Part shown: in pieces, positions 8,893 to 17,018 of the stretch
Layout of the letters: each line of letters starts with the position of its first letter
Position numbering within the stretch: the first letter of the stretch is position 1
Notes under the pieces: model-generated
Told to the model about the DNA's origin: nothing
What the model saw: only the letters and a program-made list of their open reading frames with translations
The model's database searches: none
DNA from: Streptomyces humicola
Lineage (GTDB): Bacteria > Actinomycetota > Actinomycetes > Streptomycetales > Streptomycetaceae
Direction: 5' to 3'
Assembly (NCBI RefSeq): GCF_024436035.1
Contig: NZ_JANFNG010000026.1
Location: 1 to 64,000 of the forward strand
Length of the DNA: 64,000 nucleotides
Program-made: the position numbers and the translations under genes

Positions 8893-9344
8893 ATCTCCTC
8901 CACTTCCTCGCGCAGGTTCGTCGCCAGCCTGCGCAGTGCGGGGATGGCGGCGGCCAGGGCCGCCCGGTCGTCGTCGGAGAGCCGTTGCACCTGCTCGCGC
9001 ACGAGCGCGCTGCGCCGCTCGTCCCAGGCCTTCATGCGGTCGGTGGCCTGCGGCGTGGGGTGCAGCAGTGCGGAACGGCGGTCGCCCGGATCGGTCTCGC
9101 GGACCAGCAGGCCTTCCTTGGTGAGCTGGTTGACCAGCGTGGAGACCGAATTGCCCGCGAGGTAGAGCTCCTTGGCCGCGGCCGAGACCCGGACGCCGGG
9201 ACGAGCCGCGACGAGCCGCAGCAGCTCGATCTGCGCACCCCGCAGCCTGGGCCCCTCCAGGCCGCGGCGCAGTCGGCGCCGGATCAGCCGCTGGATGCCG
9301 ATCAGGACATCGGCGAGCGTGTCGGGGAGCTCTATGTCAGGCAT
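8889..9344 (-). CDS. MarR family transcriptional regulator
   Basis: A 151-residue winged helix-turn-helix repressor. The DNA-reading part is VSAAAKELYLAGNSVSTLVN followed by the wing ETDPGDRRSALLHPTPQA, with the D-x-R-S wing signature of MarR. Terminal helices (residues 1-25 and 115-150) form the dimer interface. It is the first gene of an operon with a drug-type ABC exporter, so it probably represses the exporter until a ligand binds. Its ATG lies only six bases after a clear TAAAAT -10 box, which implies a leaderless transcript. Confidence 0.87.
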   Translation of the reverse strand: MPDIELPDTLADVLIGIQRLIRRRLRRGLEGPRLRGAQIELLRLVAARPGVRVSAAAKELYLAGNSVSTLVNQLTKEGLLVRETDPGDRRSALLHPTPQATDRMKAWDERRSALVREQVQRLSDDDRAALAAAIPALRRLATNLREEVEEI

Positions 9345-9350
9345 ACGATA

Positions 9351-9356
9351 ATTTTA
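9351..9356 (-). promoter_or_regulatory. -10 element of the leaderless MarR operon promoter
   Basis: On the minus strand TAAAAT ends six bases before the MarR ATG at 9344, so the expected transcription start coincides with the A of the start codon and there is no room for a ribosome binding site. The surrounding block 9345-9358 is unusually AT-rich for this genome. The flanking near-repeats GCATAC and GCGTAC (9341-9346 and 9366-9372 region) could be part of a MarR operator. No good -35 box is seen. Confidence 0.55.
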
Positions 9357-9471
9357 GCTCTGCGTACGAGGTAAGAGAAGAGGCCCGGGGAGAGCCCCCC
9401 GAAGAGCACGCCGGAGAGCCCCTTTACGCGGCCGGGGACGCGCGACGCGCCGACGCACAGCCGGCCCCGGT

Positions 9472-9948
9472 TCAGCGCTCTTGAGGGCAGCCCAGCTCGG
9501 GCCGCGCCCTGTTCGGCGAGCAGCCGACCACCGACAGGGAGAGAAACGACGGCTGCCCGAGATAGCAGCCGAAACAGACGTCCCGCCCGGAGGCCAACGT
9601 CTCGGCCGCGCTCGCGACCACGGAGGCGAGCCGCGCGGGCTTCCTGTCGTGAGGCGAGGCGAAGCGCCCCACGTACTCGGCGGGTTGTGCGCGCAGCCAT
9701 GCCGTGGCGGCGCCCGGGTCCTGCCAGGTGCCCAGGATCAGCGCGGGAGACTTGAGCAGCCACAGCGCGGTCTCCAGCGGCGGTACGCCGGAGTTGACGA
9801 AGCCGTCCAGCAGGAACCGGTACTCCGCCTCGCGCTGGGCGTTCACCTCCGGATCGGCCGTGGCCCACGGTCGGTCCGGCAGCCTGCGCAGCGCGTCGTT
9901 GTCGAACGTCGCCTTGTCCCCCACCCATGCGTATCCGTGGAAGTGCAT
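9472..9948 (-). CDS. Conserved hypothetical protein, 158 residues
   Basis: The likely start is ATG 9948, giving MHFHGYAWVGDKATFDNDAL; an earlier in-frame ATG at 9984 is possible. The protein is soluble with an acidic N-terminal half and a C-terminal segment DVCFGCYLGQPSFLSLSVVG carrying two close Cys residues, then CSPNRARPELGCPQE with two more. The look is that of a Streptomyces-specific family of unknown function; I cannot assign activity. It is transcribed away from the P450 gene and the 355 bases between them (9949-10303) hold the promoters of both. Confidence 0.6.
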   Translation of the reverse strand: MHFHGYAWVGDKATFDNDALRRLPDRPWATADPEVNAQREAEYRFLLDGFVNSGVPPLETALWLLKSPALILGTWQDPGAATAWLRAQPAEYVGRFASPHDRKPARLASVVASAAETLASGRDVCFGCYLGQPSFLSLSVVGCSPNRARPELGCPQER

Positions 9949-10303
9949 AGTGCATAGGGCTTCCATGCGGTGAGTGCACGCCAAACGTGCCCGTCCGCTC
10001 CGGAGAGTAATCCCGCGTACGCCCCTGCGAGCGCGCTACCTCGATGCTTCCCGTGCGCTCGCCCGTATTGGTGACCGGGTGTTACTGGCCGGAGTCGTGT
10101 GGTTACGAAAGAATCATGGCCTTCTTGTGACCCGACGCTCTGTCGTCCCGGCAGCCGTCATGTACGGCGGCGCTCGCACCCGGTTCGAGCCCCCACCTCG
10201 ATGGTGCGCGCGCCGCCCTACTCGAAGAGGGGGCCTGCGCGCCGCCGACAACCAAGCCCATGCGGTCGTGAGGCCGCTCTGCGACGAGGAAGAGTGACGC
10301 TTC
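9949..10303. other. Intergenic region between hypothetical gene and P450 gene
   Basis: These 355 bases separate divergent genes. The only in-frame candidate is a 45-codon frame at 10160-10297 that ends six bases before the P450 GTG, but it has no ribosome binding site and an Arg-rich composition typical of non-coding GC-rich DNA, so I do not call it. I looked for very short peptide genes with aromatic residues, as occur before P450 genes of biaryl peptide pathways, and saw none with a ribosome binding site. Confidence 0.5.
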
Positions 10304-11503
10304 GTGAGTGCTGTCCCCAACGAGTTGGCCTTCCCACTGTCCCCGCGCGGTGACGTCCTCCCTGCAGAGTGCGCCCAGCTGCGCACCCGCCGCCCGGTGG
10401 CCCGGGTCCGGCTGATGACCGGAGACACCGCATGGCTGGTGACCAGCCACGCGCTCGCCCGCCAGGTGCTGGAGGACGAGCGGTTCAGCCTCAGCAACAC
10501 CGCAGCGCCCGGGGTGCCACGGCAGTACGCCCTCACCATCCCGCCCGAAGTCGTCAACACCATGGGAAACGTGACGAGTTCGGGCCTGCGCTGCGAGGTG
10601 CTCAAGACGCTCTCGCCGCCCGCGGACAGCGGCCTTGCCAACTGGCTGCGGATGCGCGCGGACGAACTGCTCGACCCGATCGTCGAGCAGGGCCCTCCCG
10701 TGGATCTGCGCGAGTGCTTCGCCGCACCGTACTCCGCCACGCTGATGTGCAAGCTGCTCGGTCTGCCGTATCGCGACTGGCGGCAGCTGATGTCCGGCCT
10801 CGATCTGGGCTTCATCACCAGCCCCGTGGCATTCGAGGGCTGCACCGCCGGCTGGGAGAAGGACTACGCCTATGTCCTCACCCAGCTGCGTCTCGACCGC
10901 TCCCGCCAGTCGGGCCTCATCCGCAGGCTCTGCGAACTCAAGGACGACGCCGCGGAGTCGGAGGGCCTCACCGATCAGCTCCTCGCCGGCGTCGTCGCCT
11001 CGCTCTTCGGCGCGGGCGCGGTGAGCACGTCCGCTTTCCTGCTGCACGCCGTCCTGGCCCTGCTGCGCCATCCGCAGACACTGCAGCGGCTGCGGAACGA
11101 GCCGGGACGGATGAGCCGCGCCGTCGACGAGCTGCTGCGCTTCACCCTCTCCATCGGAGACGGCCTGCCCCGGCTCGCCATGGCCGATGTCAAGCTCGGC
11201 AACGAGCTGGTCAAGGCCGGTGAGCTCGTCCTCGTGTGCGTGGAGGCAGCCAACTTCGACCCGGAGGCCTTCGACTCCCCCGATGGGTTCGACATCGACC
11301 GCAGGCGCAATCCCCACCTCGCCTTCGGCGGCGGACGCCACTACTGCCCGGCATCCGCCCTCTCCCGTCTCCACGCGGAAGTCGCCCTCAGCGCCCTGCT
11401 CCACCGGCTGCCGGGGGTGCGGCTCGCCGTCCCCGTCGACCAACTCGTCTGGCGCACGGGCTACATCAAGCGTCTTCCGGAGCGTCTCCCGGTGTTGTGG
11501 TGA
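10304..11503 (+). CDS. Cytochrome P450 resembling CYP121 (mycocyclosin synthase)
   Basis: A 399-residue P450. The heme loop is LAFGGGRHYCPASAL with the Cys ligand near residue 347, the K-helix E-x-x-R is in DELLRF, and the oxygen-binding I helix reads LFGAGAVSTSAFLL. Along its length it matches CYP121 of Mycobacterium tuberculosis as I remember it: PLSPRGD start, PPEVVNTMGN, SIGDGLPRLAMADV, VDQLVWRT and PERLPVLW at the very end. CYP121 couples the two tyrosines of cyclo(Tyr-Tyr). Here the position equivalent to its active-site Arg386 appears to be Lys, and Ala follows the heme Cys-Pro where Gly is usual. No cyclodipeptide synthase or ferredoxin gene is nearby. GTG 10304 follows GAGGAAGAG. Confidence 0.88.
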   Translation: MSAVPNELAFPLSPRGDVLPAECAQLRTRRPVARVRLMTGDTAWLVTSHALARQVLEDERFSLSNTAAPGVPRQYALTIPPEVVNTMGNVTSSGLRCEVLKTLSPPADSGLANWLRMRADELLDPIVEQGPPVDLRECFAAPYSATLMCKLLGLPYRDWRQLMSGLDLGFITSPVAFEGCTAGWEKDYAYVLTQLRLDRSRQSGLIRRLCELKDDAAESEGLTDQLLAGVVASLFGAGAVSTSAFLLHAVLALLRHPQTLQRLRNEPGRMSRAVDELLRFTLSIGDGLPRLAMADVKLGNELVKAGELVLVCVEAANFDPEAFDSPDGFDIDRRRNPHLAFGGGRHYCPASALSRLHAEVALSALLHRLPGVRLAVPVDQLVWRTGYIKRLPERLPVLW

Positions 11504-11568
11504 CGCGCGACGTGCGCGCCTCGATGAGTAAGCGCTGCGCGGAGGCGACGCCCCCCTCACGCCACGGT

Positions 11569-12702
11569 TCACGCCACGGTGAGTTCGCCCGTCTCCAGGA
11601 ACGCCTCCAGGCGCGCCGTGTACGGGGTGACGTCGATGGCCTGGTCGGCGAGCCAGCGCGGTGAGTAGTACTTGTCGAGGTAGCGCTCGCCCGGGTCGCA
11701 CAGCAGGGTGACGACGGATCCCCGCTCGCCCCGGGCCCGCATCTCCGCAATGATCCGGAACGCAGCCCATGTGCCGGTGCCCGTGGAGGCACCGGTGCGG
11801 CGGCCGAGCAGGCGGTGCAGCAGGTGGATCGTGGCGATCGAGGCGGCGTCAGGGACGCGCATCATGCGGTCGACGGTGGTGGGGATGAAGCTGGGCTCCA
11901 CGCGCGGGCGGCCGATGCCCTCGATGCGGGAGCCGAGCGACGTGCGCACCGTCGGGTCGCCGGTGCGCCAGCCGTCGAAGAAGGCGGAGTTCTCCGGGTC
12001 GGCCACGCACACGGCGGTGTCGCGCTGGGTGTAGTGGATGTAGCGGGCGATGGTCGCGGAGGTGCCTCCGGTGCCGGCTGTGGCCACGATCCACCTCGGC
12101 TCCGGGTGCCGTTCGCGCTCCATCTGGCGGAAGACCGACTCGGCGATGTTGTTGTTGCCGCGCCAGTCGGTGGCCCGCTCGGCGTAGGTGAACTGGTCCA
12201 TGTAGTGGCCGCCGGTACCGGCGGCGAGGCGCGCGGCCGCGTCGTACACCTCGCACGGGTCGTCCACGAGATGGCAGGTGCCGCCCTGGAACTCGATCAG
12301 CTCGATCTTCGCCCGGCTGGTGGTCCTCGCCATCACCGAAACGAACGGCACCCCGATCAGCCGCGCGAAGTACGCCTCCGACACCGCCGTCGAACCGCTC
12401 GACGCCTCGATGACGGGACGGCAGGGCCGGATCCAGCCGTTGCACAGCGCATAGAGGAAGAGAGAGCGTGCCAGCCGGTGCTTGAGCGATCCGGTCGGGT
12501 GGGTCGACTCGTCCTTCAGGTACAGGTCGATGCCCCACGCCTCGGGCAGGGGCACCGACAGCAGATGGGTGTCCGCCGACCGGTTGGCGTCGGCCTGCAC
12601 CTTTGCCACGGCTTCTTTCAGCCACGCCCGGTACACCGGGTCGTGGCGATCGATGTCCTCGTTGAGCTCCGGCGCTGGTCGGGGCGGCGCGATGTCGGTC
12701 AT
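11569..12702 (-). CDS. PLP-dependent cysteine synthase-family enzyme (Cds1-like cysteine desulfhydrase)
   Basis: A 377-residue fold-type II PLP enzyme. The Schiff-base Lys is in [15 protein letters not shown], the substrate loop is [13 protein letters not shown], and the phosphate loop is [17 protein letters not shown]. Compared with cysteine synthases, the usual T-S-G-N-T-G is S-S-G-S-T-A and there are extra segments, as in the Cds1 group (Rv3684 type) that releases H2S, pyruvate and ammonia from cysteine. That assignment is from family memory. ATG 12702 follows AGGTGG closely; GTG 12708 is an alternative. It converges with the P450 gene and is divergent from the DUF5993/DsbB pair. Confidence 0.82.
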   Translation of the reverse strand: MTDIAPPRPAPELNEDIDRHDPVYRAWLKEAVAKVQADANRSADTHLLSVPLPEAWGIDLYLKDESTHPTGSLKHRLARSLFLYALCNGWIRPCRPVIEASSGSTAVSEAYFARLIGVPFVSVMARTTSRAKIELIEFQGGTCHLVDDPCEVYDAAARLAAGTGGHYMDQFTYAERATDWRGNNNIAESVFRQMERERHPEPRWIVATAGTGGTSATIARYIHYTQRDTAVCVADPENSAFFDGWRTGDPTVRTSLGSRIEGIGRPRVEPSFIPTTVDRMMRVPDAASIATIHLLHRLLGRRTGASTGTGTWAAFRIIAEMRARGERGSVVTLLCDPGERYLDKYYSPRWLADQAIDVTPYTARLEAFLETGELTVA

Positions 12703-12875
12703 GCCCACCTGTATAGCGACCGCACCGTCTCAAACCATTACTTGGGGTAATCACCCAGAGAGCCTTTGAGGACTCGTGTGTTCGAGGCGCTGCGGGAGCG
12801 CGTCAACGCGTTTCACGATCCACTGGAGATCCGTCGGTCGTCCACGGCGGATTCAACGGCAGATCAGGAGCGGGT

Positions 12876-13034
12876 GTGGAGACGGTCATCTTTCTGATGA
12901 TTCTCGGGGCCTTCGCGGTGATGCTGCGAGCCCGTAGACGCCTGTATGTGATCGGTGCGTGGGCGGCCTGTCTCGTGGTCACGATGATGCTGTTCGAGTA
13001 TCACGTGACGTCATCGCTCAACCTGAGGTTCTGA
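12876..13034 (+). CDS. DUF5993 small membrane protein, 52 residues
   Basis: A 52-codon gene starting with GTG 12876 after CAGGAG: METVIFLMILGAFAVMLRAR, a short basic loop, then a second membrane helix and a C-terminal SLNLRF. Two helices with an Arg-rich turn and the N-L-x-F end are typical of the DUF5993 family, which occurs beside DsbB-like genes. The next gene starts nine bases downstream, so both are cotranscribed. It probably acts as a small membrane partner of the DsbB-like protein; no catalytic residue is apparent. Confidence 0.75.
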   Translation: METVIFLMILGAFAVMLRARRRLYVIGAWAACLVVTMMLFEYHVTSSLNLRF

Positions 13035-13043
13035 GGCTTCGAC

Positions 13044-13667
13044 GTGATCACCATGACGCCCGCGACGAGGGCAGAGACCGACAAGCCGGCTGCCCCCCTT
13101 CCGCTGAAGCGTCGCGCCGGCTTCGCCTTCAACCACGTTTTCCTGCTCGGCTACTGCGCGGTGCTGCTGAGCGGGTTCGTGATCCACTTCACCGAATGGG
13201 AGCACCCGTGCCCGCTGTGCGTCGTGCAGCGGATGGCGATGATGCTCTGCGCGATGGGCCCGGCCTATGTGATCGCCCGCTCGCGCGTGGGCCAGGTGGT
13301 GCGTTCCGACGTGATGACCGGCTTCGGCATGGCGCTGGTCGGTGCGGTGGCCGGGCTGGTGATGTCGGCGCGGCAGGTGCTGCTGCACATCATGCCGCCC
13401 GACCCCGGCGTCGGCAGCACGCTGCTGGGACTGCATCTGTACACCTGGGGGCTCGTCACCTTCGTGGTGGTCTTCGCCGGCTGCGGCTTCTATCTGCTGG
13501 TGAGCGACGAGCTGGTGCCGGGGCCGGTGCGCTACGGCTGGGTCTCGCGCGCCGCGTTGTGGCTGTTCGCGCTGGTCATCCTGGCCAACGCGGTCGTCGT
13601 CTTCTTCGAGGAGGGGGTGCACTGGTTCCTCCCCGACAATCCGGTCACGTACCGCCTCGTCCACTGA
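13044..13667 (+). CDS. DsbB-like disulfide bond formation membrane protein
   Basis: A 207-residue protein with about five hydrophobic segments (residues 28-48, 60-78, 92-112, 128-150, 165-188). The motif EHPCPLCVVQRMAMMLCAMG carries the CxxC redox pair after the first helix, followed by the quinone-side Arg, as in DsbB. The second periplasmic Cys pair of E. coli DsbB is not present, so it is a variant. It would pass electrons from extracytoplasmic thiol oxidases to quinones. It sits nine bases after the DUF5993 gene. GTG 13044 follows TGAGG. Confidence 0.8.
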   Translation: MITMTPATRAETDKPAAPLPLKRRAGFAFNHVFLLGYCAVLLSGFVIHFTEWEHPCPLCVVQRMAMMLCAMGPAYVIARSRVGQVVRSDVMTGFGMALVGAVAGLVMSARQVLLHIMPPDPGVGSTLLGLHLYTWGLVTFVVVFAGCGFYLLVSDELVPGPVRYGWVSRAALWLFALVILANAVVVFFEEGVHWFLPDNPVTYRLVH

Positions 13668-13696
13668 GGGCGGCGCACCCGCCTCCGCCGACCCGC

Positions 13697-13990
13697 ATGG
13701 TGGCGGGCCGTGCGTCGCTCGTCGCCACGGGCGCCTCGCTGCTGCTGGTCGCCGCCATCGTGCTGGGCAGCCGCCTGCTGCGCGACTTCGACTCGGCACT
13801 GACGCCCTACGCCGTCACCACCGTCTTCCTCACCTTCGGCCTCGCCTTCCGCTGTACGGTCTGGGTCTCCGCGCCGGGTGCACGGCGGCTGTTGGCCAAG
13901 GGCCGGCGGTCGCTGGTGTCGTGGCGCGCCTCGGCACAGGGACACGGCGACAAGGACATGGCCGCCAGTTACTTCACAGGCCTCGCCGCA
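13697..13990 (+). pseudogene. Truncated polytopic membrane protein gene
   Basis: From ATG 13697 the frame reads MVAGRASLVATGASLLLVAA, then LRDFDSALTPYAVTTVFLTF and TVWVSAPGARRLLAKGRRSL. This is good membrane-protein coding sequence with two helices and resembles the N-terminus of a roughly 400-residue Streptomyces integral membrane protein, but coding character ends near 13990 where the frame runs, antisense, into the penicillin-binding protein gene at 14024. No ribosome binding site or intact C-terminus is present. I read it as the 5' remnant of a gene cut when the neighbouring gene arrived. Confidence 0.55.
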
Positions 13991-14023
13991 TATTGCCCGA
14001 GCACAGCGCCCGGGCGGTACAGG

Positions 14024-15484
14024 TCACGACGAGGAGTTGAGCGCCGCCTGCATCATCGACTTGGCGATCGGGCCTGCGAGCCCGTTGCCGCTGATCTCGG
14101 AGCGGACAGCGTTCGGGTCGTCGACCATGACGGCCACCGCGACCTCCTTGCCCGCGCCGTTCTTCGCGTACGACACGAACCACGCATACGGGTTGCCGCT
14201 GTTGTCCACGCCGTGCTGGGCCGTGCCGGTCTTGCCGCCTACCTCGACGCCGGGGATCTGCGCGTTGGTGCCGGTGCCCTGGTTGATCACGCTGACCATC
14301 GCGGAGCGCAGCTGCTGCGCCGTGTTCGCGCTGATCGGCTGCGACTGCTGTTGCGGGTTGAGCGACTGGATGGTGTCGCCGCTGCCGTCGGTGACCTTGG
14401 AGACCATGTGCGGGGCCATCAGCGTGCCGCCGTTGGCGATCGCGGAGACGACCATGGCCATCTGCAGCGGCGTTGCCCGCACGTCGAACTGGCCGATGCC
14501 GGTCTGTGCAGTCGACGACGCGGGCATGTTCGTCGGGTAGACGCTCTGCGCCGCCCTGACGGGGATGTCCAGATGGCTGGAGTCGAAGCCGAACGTGTCG
14601 GCCATCGCCTTCACCTTGGCCTGGCCCAGGTCGACGGCCATCTTGGCGAAGACCGTGTTGCAGGAGTATTCGAGCGCGGTGCGGATCGTGGCGTTCGCGC
14701 AGGGCGCGGCCGCGTTCTCGTTGGTGAGGCGGACGGTGGTGCCCGGCAGTGTGTAGGGGTTGGGGCTGCTGGTCGGCTGGTCGACGGAGGAGTAGAGGCC
14801 ATCCTGGAGCGCGGCGGCAGCGACCACCAGCTTGAACGTGGAGCCCGGCGGGTAGGTCTGGCGCAGCGCGCGGTTGACCATCGGCTGGTTCTTGTCGTTG
14901 CTCAGCTGCTGCCATGCCTGCGCGTCGGCGCTCGAACTGCCGGCGATCCTCGACGGGTCGTACGAGGGCGTGGAGACCATGGCGAGGATGTTGCCCGTCT
15001 TGGGGTCGATCGCGACGGCGGCACCGTTCTTGGTGCCGAGCCCGCTGTAGGCGGCCTTCTGCACGGCCGGGTCGATGGTGGTGATCACGTCGCCGGGCTT
15101 GCCGTGGCTGCCTTCGAGCACGTCGAGCAGGCTCCTGGTCTGCGCATCCGTCCCGTTCAGCACCTTCTGGTAGATGCCTTCGAGCTGGGTGGTGCCGTAG
15201 ACCTGGGAGCTGAAGCCGGTGACGGCGGCATACAGCGGGCCGTCGGTATAGGTGCGTGTGTACTTGAAATCCGAACCGGTTGTCGCAGCCGACCCGGTGA
15301 CCGGCTGACCGGCCACGATGATGTTGCCGAACGGGTTCGCGTACTGCGCGACGAGATTCCGCCGGTTGTACTGGTCGTCCGCGAGTGCCTGTCCGTCCAC
15401 CGCCTGCAGCCAGGTGGCCCGCACCATGACGGCGACCACCAGCAGCAGAGCGAAGACCGAAGTACGCCTGATCGTCTTATTCAT
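14024..15484 (-). CDS. Penicillin-binding protein (class B transpeptidase, PbpA-like)
   Basis: A 486-residue membrane-anchored transpeptidase: a single N-terminal helix (SVFALLLVVAVMVRATW), a PBP dimer region, and a transpeptidase domain with the three active-site motifs in YPPGSTFKLVVA (S-x-x-K), EYSCNTVFA (S-x-N) and VGGKTGTAQH (K-T-G). It cross-links peptidoglycan outside the membrane. Size and the MNK start match PbpA-type proteins normally found in a ftsW-like/pbpA operon; here it stands alone between two gene remnants, so it may be a second, mobile copy. ATG 15484 is chosen by homology; GTG 15493 is in frame upstream. Confidence 0.87.
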   Translation of the reverse strand: MNKTIRRTSVFALLLVVAVMVRATWLQAVDGQALADDQYNRRNLVAQYANPFGNIIVAGQPVTGSAATTGSDFKYTRTYTDGPLYAAVTGFSSQVYGTTQLEGIYQKVLNGTDAQTRSLLDVLEGSHGKPGDVITTIDPAVQKAAYSGLGTKNGAAVAIDPKTGNILAMVSTPSYDPSRIAGSSSADAQAWQQLSNDKNQPMVNRALRQTYPPGSTFKLVVAAAALQDGLYSSVDQPTSSPNPYTLPGTTVRLTNENAAAPCANATIRTALEYSCNTVFAKMAVDLGQAKVKAMADTFGFDSSHLDIPVRAAQSVYPTNMPASSTAQTGIGQFDVRATPLQMAMVVSAIANGGTLMAPHMVSKVTDGSGDTIQSLNPQQQSQPISANTAQQLRSAMVSVINQGTGTNAQIPGVEVGGKTGTAQHGVDNSGNPYAWFVSYAKNGAGKEVAVAVMVDDPNAVRSEISGNGLAGPIAKSMMQAALNSSS

Positions 15485-15608
15485 CCCCCTCACAAACGTC
15501 CACGGGGGTTGGTCCGGTTCCTTCGATCGAGCGACTCACAGCTTCGGCGACCGATATGTTCGGAATGTGACAGCGAGAGGAATCCGCCGACTGCTCGAAG
15601 CAGTGGGC

Positions 15609-15932
15609 ATGGCCATCTCGAGCCGCCGGGGGATGGCCATCCCACTGATGGCGCCCCTCGGGCTGACCGCCTACGCGACCGGCGCGCCGATGCCCTGGCG
15701 AGTGGAGCTCGGGCCCGACGAGGTGCTGCTGATGTGCACCGACGGCGTGGTCGAGGCCCGGGGGCGCGGCGACGGCGCGTTCTACCCGCTCGCCGAACGT
15801 GCGGCCTCGCTCGTCGCAGGCTCCTCGGCCGACCTGGAGAACGCGATCTCCCGCCTCTACGCCGATCTCCTCCGCCATGTGGGCGGCAGGCTCGGCGACG
15901 ACTCGGTGCTCCTGCTGCTGGCACGGTCCTGA
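15609..15932 (+). pseudogene. C-terminal fragment of a SpoIIE/PP2C-type phosphatase
   Basis: The frame from about 15609 codes for PLGLTAYATGAPMPWRVELG, then PDEVLLMCTDGVVEARG and GGRLGDDSVLLLLARS. These match the last third of RsbU/SpoIIE serine phosphatases: the L-x-x-G-D-x-L-L-x-Y-T-D-G-V metal-binding strand and the final D-D-x-x-x-L-x-x-R strand. The catalytic domain start, sensor domain and start codon are missing. It is separated from the membrane-protein remnant at 13697 by the penicillin-binding protein gene. It could be expressed as a 107-residue fragment but cannot bind both metals. Confidence 0.6.
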
Positions 15933-16010
15933 GGCGCCGTGCCGCTAGCGGCCGCGGGGGGCGACGGGGCAGGCTGGGCTCCGCTTGCGAACGTGTGCGG
16001 GGAGCGGAAC

Positions 16011-16841
16011 GTGAACGTCGGTAACGGCATAGATGACGACATAGGCAGCGACATAGGCAGCGGAATGAGCGGACGTGAGCGATCGCTCGCGGAGGCTTTC
16101 GCGGAACTGTCCGCAGCCATGGCGTACGGCTCCGGGCCGGACGCCCTGCCGCGCGCCGGGACCGGGGACGTGCTGCGGCTGCTCACCGAGCGATGCTCGG
16201 CCGTCGTCGGCGCGGCCTGCGTCGCCGCGCTCCTCGCCGACGAGGGCGGCCGGGCCTGGACGGCTGCGGGATCGGACGAGCGCGCGGTCCGGCTGGCGCG
16301 GCTGGAGCTGCGCGAGGGCGAAGGCCCGTGCTCGGACGCCCACCGGGAGGCGTCCCCCGTCAGCCCGGGCACGGCGGACGAGGCCGCCGCACGATGGCCG
16401 CGATTCGACGCGGAGGCCGGCGCCGCCGGGTTATCGGTGGCGTGGGCTGTGCCCATGCGCTGCGCGGGATCGGCGGTCGGGGCACTGGCCGTCTTCCGGC
16501 CCCCTGACGTGGAGGCGGCCGCCGAGAACTCCTCCGCCGCCGTCGCCGTCACGCAGGCCCTCGCCGACGCCGTCGCCACCGGCATCGTCCAGCAACGCGT
16601 CCTGCGCCGCAGTGAGCAACGCGCCGAGCAGCTGCAGTCGGCGCTCACCAGCCGCATCGTCGTCGAGCAGGCAAAGGGCGTGCTCGCTGAACGGTGGGGC
16701 GTGAGCATCGACACCGCGTTCGCAGCCCTGCGCCGCCATGCACGCACCCACCGGCTGCGCCTGTCGGACCTGGCCCGCGGGATCGTCGACAACGCTGTCG
16801 ACTCCGAGGCGCTGCGCGCCGACGGTGGCGAGGCTCCGTAG
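16011..16841 (+). CDS. GAF and ANTAR domain antiterminator
   Basis: A 276-residue regulator. Residues about 30-190 form a GAF sensor domain (ALLADEGGRAWTAAGSDERA, then ELREGEGPCSDAHREASPV, the usual GPC motif of actinobacterial GAF-ANTAR proteins). The C-terminal ANTAR domain (about residues 200-260: LTSRIVVEQAKGVLAERWGV) binds paired hairpins in nascent RNA and prevents termination. GTG 16011 with GGGGAGCG five bases upstream is preferred; ATG 16065 is an alternative. The N-terminus contains a 12-base tandem repeat (GACATAGGCAGC twice, 16040-16063) coding an Asp-Ile-Gly-Ser repeat. The RNA targets are not apparent here. Confidence 0.84.
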   Translation: MNVGNGIDDDIGSDIGSGMSGRERSLAEAFAELSAAMAYGSGPDALPRAGTGDVLRLLTERCSAVVGAACVAALLADEGGRAWTAAGSDERAVRLARLELREGEGPCSDAHREASPVSPGTADEAAARWPRFDAEAGAAGLSVAWAVPMRCAGSAVGALAVFRPPDVEAAAENSSAAVAVTQALADAVATGIVQQRVLRRSEQRAEQLQSALTSRIVVEQAKGVLAERWGVSIDTAFAALRRHARTHRLRLSDLARGIVDNAVDSEALRADGGEAP

Positions 16842-17018
16842 CGCTGCCTGCACATTGTCACCCAGCGCGCAAGCACCCTGACTTGGCGTCAACTCGCCCT
16901 GTACGTTGGCTGTTCGACTGTTCTAGGGTATTGACCGTGGCCCCGGACCCCGGCCACACGTCGCCACAGACAACCCCCCTCAGGTGCCAACCCCGACGAC
17001 GCAGGACGTGGTCCGGCC

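Noticed and set aside
10160-10297. 45-codon frame ending six bases before the P450 start, as a possible peptide precursor for the P450
   Set aside because: No ribosome binding site, Arg/Pro-rich composition as expected from random GC-rich DNA, and no aromatic-rich core. Also no M-x-Y-x-H type pentapeptide gene was found in 9949-10303.
10304-12702. A complete cyclodipeptide pathway around the P450
   Set aside because: The neighbours are a hypothetical protein and a Cds1-like PLP enzyme; no cyclodipeptide synthase or NRPS gene is in the window.
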